Shown piece by piece: positions 1 to 5,047 of a stretch of 5,047 bases of DNA. The notes below the pieces were generated by a model, which was not told where the DNA came from, made no database searches, and was given only the letters and a program-made list of their open reading frames with translations. Numbering within the stretch: position 1 is the first letter of the stretch; every line of letters begins with the position of its first letter. A program made the translations under genes and the position numbers. Source of the DNA: Malacoplasma sp. (GTDB lineage Bacteria; Bacillota_I; Bacilli_A; Mycoplasmatales; Mycoplasmoidaceae); contig JARHZT010000012.1 of assembly GCA_029258015.1 (NCBI GenBank), positions 1 to 5,047 on the forward strand, in the 5' to 3' direction.

Positions 1-1
1 T

Positions 2-151
2 AATTTAAAAGTTACAGCATTTAATCAAAATCTTGTAGCATTCCCAATGTCTGTTGCAGCTGCTTCTTTGAATTTACATTCATTGCCATTATTTGTTGCA
101 AGTGAAGAACAAAGAAAAGATGTAGATATGACTAGCTTAAGCAACGTATAA
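2..151 (+). CDS. C-terminal end of an unrecognised protein (partial, 5' end outside window)
   Basis: An open frame enters from the left edge and gives 49 codons before a TAA stop. Its composition is protein-like. A moderately hydrophobic stretch (NLVAFPMSVAAASLNLH followed by SLPLFVAS) leads into a hydrophilic tail ending in MTSLSNV. I do not recognise the family from this fragment. The hydrophobic part could be a buried core segment or a weak membrane helix. There is a faint resemblance to the NLAG-P-S-x-P...LP pattern near the end of GatA-type amidases, but the Gly residues expected there are absent, so I make no such call. The gene converges on the nuclease gene and ends just before the shared hairpin terminator, which supports this being a genuine gene end. 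There are no Trp codons, so the fragment does not test the genetic code. Confidence 0.6.
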   Translation, partial: NLKVTAFNQNLVAFPMSVAAASLNLHSLPLFVASEEQRKDVDMTSLSNV

Positions 152-164
152 AATATGTGTGATT

Positions 165-213
165 ATAAATATAAAAAATAGATAGAGCGCTTCTATCTAT
201 TTTTTATATTTAT
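165..213. terminator. Bidirectional intrinsic terminator between convergent genes
   Basis: Bases 165-186 pair perfectly with 192-213 (22 bp) around a five-base loop GCGCT. The inner core is AGATAGA/TCTATCT. It is flanked on both sides by A/T runs, so transcripts in either direction end in a hairpin followed by a U-rich tract. It lies 13 bases after the plus-strand gene's stop and overlaps the end of the minus-strand nuclease gene, whose TAG stop (193-195) and last five sense codons form one arm. It should therefore serve as terminator for both converging genes. The pairing was read directly; termination itself is inferred. Confidence 0.85.
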
Positions 214-1557
214 GTGTTTAATATTTGTAAAAAACTCAACAATATTTGCTTTTGTTAGAATAGCATTTGTAGTTTGGTTAATAAATCTAGGATAAATATC
301 ATTATCTAAACTTAATAAATTCGAATTGTATATAAAAGCAACTTGTTCAGATTGCCCAGCACTACCAACATTTGATGAAGTTGGTTTAGTTAAAAAACCT
401 TCATATTTTTTATTGTTAGATTTTGCAACACTATTTTTTGAATTTAGGTATTTTAAAAAATAATCTAAACTATCTTTTTTTGTTCCCTTATTAATTTCAA
501 CAAAACTTATCAAATCATAGTTAGCATAATAAACAATATCAGCTATATTTCTAGCATGTGCATTTCTCTTAGCATTTTTAATATCAGTATCTGAAGTTAA
601 TTTATCTTTAGGTCATATTGGTTTTATATCAGAATTAACAAAAGAAAAGTTCAAGACATTTCAAAATCCTAATCTAACATTTTCACTATCATTTGAAATA
701 TTTAATCCTATCGGAACATGATCTGATATTCCATATTTTATATAGTTATATAGTTTATCATTTTGTGTGTAATTATCTTTAACTCATAAATTATCTTCAT
801 ATGTTACTCATTTACCATTAGATATATCATTAGCATCATCATCATTGCTTATTTTAAGTGTTTTATATATATCTATAATAAATCCTTTTTGATTCTCTTT
901 TACTCTGTTTAATGATGTTATATCACTATATGAATTCCTATTAGAGAATTCTTCACTATTTAAAGAATAGATAATTTTATCATATGGATTGGCATATTTA
1001 TCTAGTTCAGAACCAAGACTTGTAGAATAATCTTTTGAATCATCAAATAAAAATTTATATCCTTTTTCAGTTAAAAATCGCTGATTAAATGCATTACTTT
1101 GGTTATTGAGTTTTATATTAGTATCAGCCATAAAGAAGATATTTGAAGTTCCAAAATATTGCTTAAATTCTTCTAAAACTAATCCAATATCATTAGCCTC
1201 TTTAACTTCTTGTGCTCCTTGACCACTAAGATCTGATGCATCTTCATTTTTAGATTGTCCTGGAGAATCAAAGTGAGATGATACTAATGCAATTTTTTTA
1301 CCTTCTTTTGTAATGAACTGAGCACCTACAGGAGGTCTTACATACTTAAAGTCTTTTATTCCAGAACTAGAACCTGTATTTTGATTTTGATCATTATTTG
1401 AATTTTCACTCGAAATATTTTTATCTTTTTGAGATAAAAAATAATAACTAACCCCAGCAGTAATACCTATTAAAATCACAGAGACAAGAAAACTTGCTCA
1501 TGTTTTTTTCTTATTTCTTCTTTTGGATTTAGAACTTCTTTTTTTCTTTTTTGCCAT
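193..1557 (-). CDS. Membrane-anchored EEP-family nuclease with circularly permuted catalytic domain (MnuA-like)
   Basis: This gene encodes 454 residues read with UGA as Trp; all five Trp codons (residues 20, 250, 258, 299, 315) are UGA. Residues 1-18 contain 12 Lys/Arg, followed by a membrane helix at about 20-41 with no lipobox Cys, then a Ser/Asn/Gln-rich linker to about 68. The C-terminal half of an endonuclease/exonuclease/phosphatase fold comes next: RPPVGAQF (74-81), SSHFDSPG with H95, FMADTNI with D145 and N147, NPYDKI with D193, and GISDHVPIG with D279/H280. After a short linker the N-terminal half of the same fold follows: GFWNVLNF with N300, VEINKG with E354, and GQSEQVAFIYN (401-411). 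Canonical members have these halves in the opposite order. The phrasing matches mycoplasmal MnuA-type surface nucleases, so external DNA/RNA digestion for nucleotide salvage is the likely role (inferred). The domain should lie outside the membrane. The protein has no Cys. The ATG lies 2 bases after the dnaG stop with no Shine-Dalgarno, so translation is probably coupled. An EEP phosphatase activity is the main alternative. Confidence 0.9.
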
Positions 1558-1559
1558 AA

Positions 1560-3539
1560 CTAACTATTTTTAAAACTCTTATCAAAATTATCAATTAAAT
1601 TATCTATTTCTTTAATTTTGATATCCCTTTGATGTTTTAATATTTCCCTTTGTTTTATTTCTTTTATATCTTTTTCTTTTATTATTCTATCTCTATATAT
1701 TTCTATAATCAAACATTTTATAAGGGACAATCCTTTTTTTAAAATTTCATTTTTGTTTTCTAAAATAAATTTGTTTTCATTAGAAAAAGTTTGGACAAAA
1801 TTTATAAAATACCTTTTTTCATTTTGAGTTAAATCCTTGTCTGATAATATAGCTTTAAATGTTTCAGATAAATCTTCATTGTTATTTAATAAATTTTCTT
1901 TAGAGTGTTCTAATATTGTTCTTAAAATTTTATTTAAATAGCCTTCATTATTATATGCAATGAACCCTATGTACTTGTTGTAATAATTAGTTAATTCATT
2001 ATTAAATAACAATAATGCAATTAAATTCTTTTCAACATTTTTTATCTTTTCATTTTCTTTTTCTTCGTTTGTTACATATGTTTTTTTAGATGCTAAATGA
2101 AAATTATTATTTTTATAATTACTAAAAATTCTTTCCGAATATGATTCATTATTTTTTGGAAATTTATTATTATAAGTATTTTGAGAATACGTTCCTAACT
2201 TCTTACTTTTTTTATTAATTAATCTAGATAAGTCATCTTCAGAAACACCAGAAAAATTTGATAATTCTTTTAAGTCATCATTTATAAACATGGGATCATA
2301 TGCAAAATCATTAATAAATTCTATAAGAATTTTTGTTTTAGTTTTTTTATCTTTATAACTTAAATTTTGTTTTAAAAAACATTGAATTTCATACTGTATA
2401 AAACTTATTTGTTTATTGATAATTTCTAAGCACTTTTCTTTTGTATTATTTTTGACCAATTCATCAATGTCTTTTCATTTGTCATCAAAAGGAGAAATTA
2501 TAAAAATACTAAAATTATTAGGAGCTAGTAATTTAACCATTTTTTTTGTTGCTTCTCTTCCAGCATTATCGTTATCCAATGAAATAATAATATTTTTTAT
2601 ATTTTTATATTTTTTTATTAAATTAACATGACTTTCTGTAAATGCTGTTCCCATTGTGGCTACAACATTATCTATACCTAGTTTTTTATAAGCAAAAACA
2701 TCCATATAGCCTTCCACTATATAGATATCTGTAAATGCTTTTTTATCAAAAGAAAAAAAATTAAATAATATTTCTTCTTTTTTAAATAAATCAGTTGTTT
2801 TAGTATTCAAATATTTTATTTTTAAATTCTTATCTAGTGTTCTTCCGGAAAAACCTACTATTTTTCCTTGTTCATTATGAATAGGAATTATTAGTCTATT
2901 TTCAAAAAAATCTAAATATTCATCATTATCATTTAAATAAACAATTCCAGACTTTAGCATTAATGGTGGCCTATTAATTCTTTCATCATTAATATTTAAA
3001 AGTAAATTGTATAAATAATTTCTAGATTCATTTTTAGGAGCAAAACCTATTTTATAAAAATTAATTATTTCATCTGATAGTTGCCTTTCATTTTTTAAAT
3101 AATTTATACATCTACTATCATCTTTACTATAAAGCATTCTATTGTAGATAAAAGCCACTTTCTCATTCAACATAAACATATCTTCATCTTCTTTGTTAAA
3201 TGTTGAAACTTTATCTAATATATCTAGATTCACATCCGATATATTCAATAATTTACTTATTTCTTTTACTGCTTCTACAAAAGATATATTTTTAAATTTC
3301 ATTACAAAAGTGATAGCATTTCCTTTTTGATTGCATGCAAAACAATTAAAGCATTTTCTATCATCTGAAATACTAAATGATGGATCACTATCTCCATGAA
3401 AAGGACATAAAGCTTTATAATCTTTACCTTTTTTAGTTATATTTATGTAATTTTTTATAATACTAGAAATCGAAAAATTATTAATTATGTTGTCAGAGAT
3501 ATTTTTAATATAAGCAAAATTTTTATTTTTATCATTCAT
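1560..3539 (-). CDS. dnaG: DNA primase DnaG
   Basis: This 659-residue protein synthesises the RNA primers for chromosome replication. The N-terminal CHC2 zinc-binding domain has ligands C45, H48, C66 and C69 (CPFH...CFAC), with the family's DPSFSIS segment between them. The RNA-polymerase core follows, with YLKNERQLSDEIINFYKIGFAP (split by me as YLKNERQLSDEI and NFYKIGFAP), NRLIIPI near 215, GFSGR at 229-233 and KYLNT at 242-246. The TOPRIM part has EGYMDV with E276 and DNDNAG with D322 and D324, the metal-binding acidic residues. One Trp, at 355, is encoded by UGA (2475-2477), so reading with the standard code would split the gene in two. Residues from about 425 (ELSNFSGVSEDDL) belong to the helicase-binding region. 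They continue through an Asn/Lys/Ser-rich linker (about 440-500) into a helical, highly charged tail, where the helicase contact is expected. The length fits the family. I chose the ATG one base after the glyS stop; a TTG four codons upstream would overlap glyS. No Shine-Dalgarno is visible, which suggests coupled translation. Confidence 0.97.
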
Positions 3540-3540
3540 T

Positions 3541-4926
3541 TTATTTATCAAATAATTTATTTATATTTTCTAAGCTAAGTTCAGATATGTTGATTCTCTT
3601 TTGAATCATACTATCTCTTTCTCTAACTGTTACAACATTATCTTCTAAACTATTAAAATCAATAGTTACACAATATGGTGTTCCAATTGCATCTTGTCTT
3701 CTATATCTTTTCCCTATAGAACCAGATGAATCATAAGTACATAAAATATTTTTATTTAATAATTGTGAATAAACAGATTGAGCAAGCTCTGTTAATTTGT
3801 TTGTTAGAGGCAAAACAGCAACTTTATATGGAGCTATTTTTTGATCTAATTTCATAACTACTCTTGTGTTTCCGTCTTCTAATATTTCTTCACAGTATGA
3901 GTCTACATAAATTGCATATAACAATCTCTCAACTCCTACAGATGGTTCTATAATATGTGGTAAGTATTTCTCTTTTGTAGTGTCATCTAAATAGTCCAGA
4001 CTTTTATTAGAAACTAACTGGTGTTGTTTTAAGTCAAAATCTCCACGATTTGCTAGTCCTCATAATTCAGCTTCACCATGTGGAAAATTGTAAAAATAAT
4101 CAATAGTTTTACTAGAATAATGCGCTAACTCTTCTTTTGGATAATCAACTTTTTTAATATTTGATTCTTTTAAACCCAAAATTTTTGTTAAAAAATTATA
4201 AATTTTATTTTCAAAAAATTCAAAATATTTACAATCATCTGATGGAGAAACAAAAAATTCAATCTCCATTTGTTCAAATTCTCTAGTTCTAAAAATAAAA
4301 TTACCTGGTGTAATCTCATTTCTAAACGATTTCCCTATTTGAGCTATTCCAAAAGGAATTTTATTTCTTTGAGTTCTTAAAACATTCTTAAAATTAATAA
4401 AAATACCTTGTGCAGTTTCAGGACGCAAATATACTTTATCTTTGCTGTCATCAACAACACCAATTGAAGTATCAAACATTAAATTAAATTTTCTTATATT
4501 AGTTCAATCATTCTTTTTACACTTAGGACATGAAATATTATTATCAGAAATTATTTTTTCTAATGTTGATGTTTCAGTTTGTTCATTGATTGATTCACTA
4601 CTATTTTCTTCAATCAACTTATCTGCTCTATATCTAGATTTACAACTCTTACAGTCAATTAAAGGATCTGAAAAATTATCAATATGTCCTGACGCTTTTC
4701 ATACCAATGGATTTAAAATAATACATGAGTCAATTAATTCCATGTTTTTTTGTGAGAATACAAAATCTTGAAGCCAAAGATTCTTCAAGTTATTTTTAGT
4801 AATAGAACCAAGAGGCCCAAAATCTCATGAATTAGAAAGTCCATTATATATTTCTGAACTTTGATAAATAAAACCATAAGTTTTTAAGTGGTTAACAATA
4901 GTTTCTTGATTATTTTTATTAGACAT
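3541..4926 (-). CDS. glyS: Glycine--tRNA ligase, single-chain homodimeric type
   Basis: This 461-residue class II enzyme charges tRNA-Gly with glycine in the cytoplasm, using ATP. It starts with the typical IVNHLKTYGFIYQSSEIY and SWDFGPLG (33-40) segments, then KASGH (77-81). A four-Cys zinc site follows (C92, C95, C133, C136; CKSC and CPKC). The active site contains LRPETAQG (167-174), the motif 2 region FRNEITPGNFIFRTREFEQ (201-219), ELWGLANRGDFDLKQH from 287, and motif 3 EPSVGVER (327-334). The anticodon-binding domain begins near 364 (IAPYKVAVLPL) and includes GSIGKRYRRQD (402-412). Four of its five Trp codons are UGA (residues 34, 76, 141, 289), and at W34 and W289 the family has invariant Trp; one Trp uses UGG. 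The start is fixed by homology and by a GGAG five bases upstream. It is the first gene of the three-gene operon. The eukaryote-like single-chain form, not the separate alpha and beta subunits, is the usual one in mollicutes. Confidence 0.98.
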
Positions 4927-4931
4927 ACAAA

Positions 4932-4935
4932 CTCC
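4932..4935 (-). promoter_or_regulatory. Shine-Dalgarno sequence of glyS
   Basis: GGAG lies five bases before the glyS ATG, within AATGGAGTTTGT. This is the only clear Shine-Dalgarno sequence in the operon; dnaG and the nuclease follow their upstream stops by 1 and 2 bases and have none. That contrast supports glyS as the entry point for ribosomes and of the transcript. Confidence 0.75.
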
Positions 4936-4946
4936 ATTACTTTTAA

Positions 4947-4985
4947 ATTTTAAAGCATATGGTTATTTTTTTAGAAACATATATA
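4947..4985 (-). promoter_or_regulatory. Possible promoter elements for the glyS-dnaG-nuclease operon
   Basis: Two -10-like hexamers lie upstream of glyS on the minus strand: TAAAAT at 4952-4947, which would leave a leader of only a few bases before the Shine-Dalgarno, and TATATA at 4985-4980. Neither has a convincing -35 box at 16-18 bases, which is common in mollicutes. In DNA this AT-rich such matches occur by chance, so this marks where the promoter is expected, not a proven one. No T-box leader motif (the AGGGTGGNACCGCG class) is visible in the 121 upstream bases, although glyS genes of related Firmicutes often have one. Confidence 0.3.
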
Positions 4986-5014
4986 AAAATTAAATTATTT
5001 TTCTGTTTGTATAT

Positions 5015-5047
5015 TTGAAAATAAAATATCAAAAGTTAAGTTTTCAA
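5015..5047. repeat. AT-rich inverted repeat at the right edge
   Basis: TTGAAAA (5015-5021) and TTTTCAA (5041-5047) form a perfect 7-base inverted repeat around a 19-base spacer. The right arm touches the window edge, so the full structure may be longer. It could be part of a terminator of the gene beyond the edge, an operator-like site, or chance in AT-rich DNA. No function can be assigned. Confidence 0.3.

Noticed and set aside
510..810. Nuclease gene as a pseudogene split by in-frame UGA codons
   Set aside because: All interruptions are UGA in the same frame at positions fitting Trp (for example FWNVLNF). There is no frameshift and no TAA or TAG until 193-195, so the gene is intact.
2457..2477. 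Apparent end of dnaG and start of a separate 299-residue protein
   Set aside because: The break is only a UGA codon (2475-2477), read as Trp in this organism. The frame continues without a gap and both parts together give the normal primase length and domain order.
2573..2578. DND in place of the common DGD in the DnaG TOPRIM motif
   Set aside because: Both metal-binding Asp residues are kept; the middle residue varies among TOPRIM proteins, so this is not evidence of altered function.
2416..2631. Plus-strand open frame of about 71 codons opposite dnaG
   Set aside because: It lies entirely antisense to conserved dnaG (TOPRIM end). Its Phe/Leu/Ile-rich composition is what Lys/Asn/Glu-rich coding gives on the other strand, and nothing suggests translation.
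4442..4771. Plus-strand open frame of about 109 codons opposite glyS
   Set aside because: It is antisense to well-conserved glyS including its zinc site. Open antisense frames are expected in AT-rich coding DNA.
4927..5047. T-box or other riboswitch leader for glyS
   Set aside because: No T-box sequence, anti-terminator hairpin or intrinsic terminator is visible in the 121 bases upstream; the region is mostly A/T runs.
1..5047. CRISPR array, tRNA/rRNA gene, insertion sequence or phage attachment site
   Set aside because: No regularly spaced direct repeats, cloverleaf-like GC-richer segments, transposase motifs or flanking terminal repeats were seen. Almost all bases are in the four genes.

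Overview
The window comes from a mollicute (Mycoplasma-type bacterium), read with genetic code 4. The DNA is very AT-rich, and the three minus-strand genes stay open only if UGA encodes Trp. Every UGA falls where a Trp fits, including invariant Trp positions of glycyl-tRNA synthetase. Ten of the eleven Trp codons in these genes are UGA. The secreted or membrane nuclease of the MnuA type points to a host-dependent mycoplasma, perhaps of the hominis lineage, but the species cannot be told from the sequence.

Layout. At the left edge is the last 49 codons of a plus-strand gene that I do not recognise (2..151). It converges on a minus-strand operon that fills the rest of the window, and a long bidirectional hairpin terminator (165..213) separates the two. 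In transcription order (right to left) the operon is glyS (glycyl-tRNA synthetase, 4926..3541), dnaG (primase, 3539..1560) and a membrane-anchored endonuclease/exonuclease/phosphatase-family (EEP) nuclease (1557..193). The gaps between the genes are 1 and 2 bases, so they are almost certainly co-transcribed and probably translationally coupled. Only glyS has a clear Shine-Dalgarno sequence. The 121 bases upstream of glyS hold no gene, only weak promoter-like signals and one AT-rich inverted repeat.

The main discovery is the nuclease. Its catalytic motifs are all present but in circularly permuted order. The half of the EEP fold that normally ends the protein (HFDS, DTN, YDK, SDHVP) comes first, directly behind the membrane anchor. 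The half that normally begins it (WNVLNF, VEINKG, GQSEQVAFIYN) comes last. The reading frame is continuous and no catalytic residue is missing, so this looks like a functional permuted nuclease rather than a broken gene.

How the genes work together: glyS and dnaG are housekeeping functions for translation and chromosome replication. The third gene probably makes a surface nuclease that breaks down external nucleic acid for nucleotide salvage, which mycoplasmas need because they cannot make nucleotides de novo. In Mycoplasma genitalium the position after glyS-dnaG is held by the sigma factor gene rpoD; here it is held by the nuclease.
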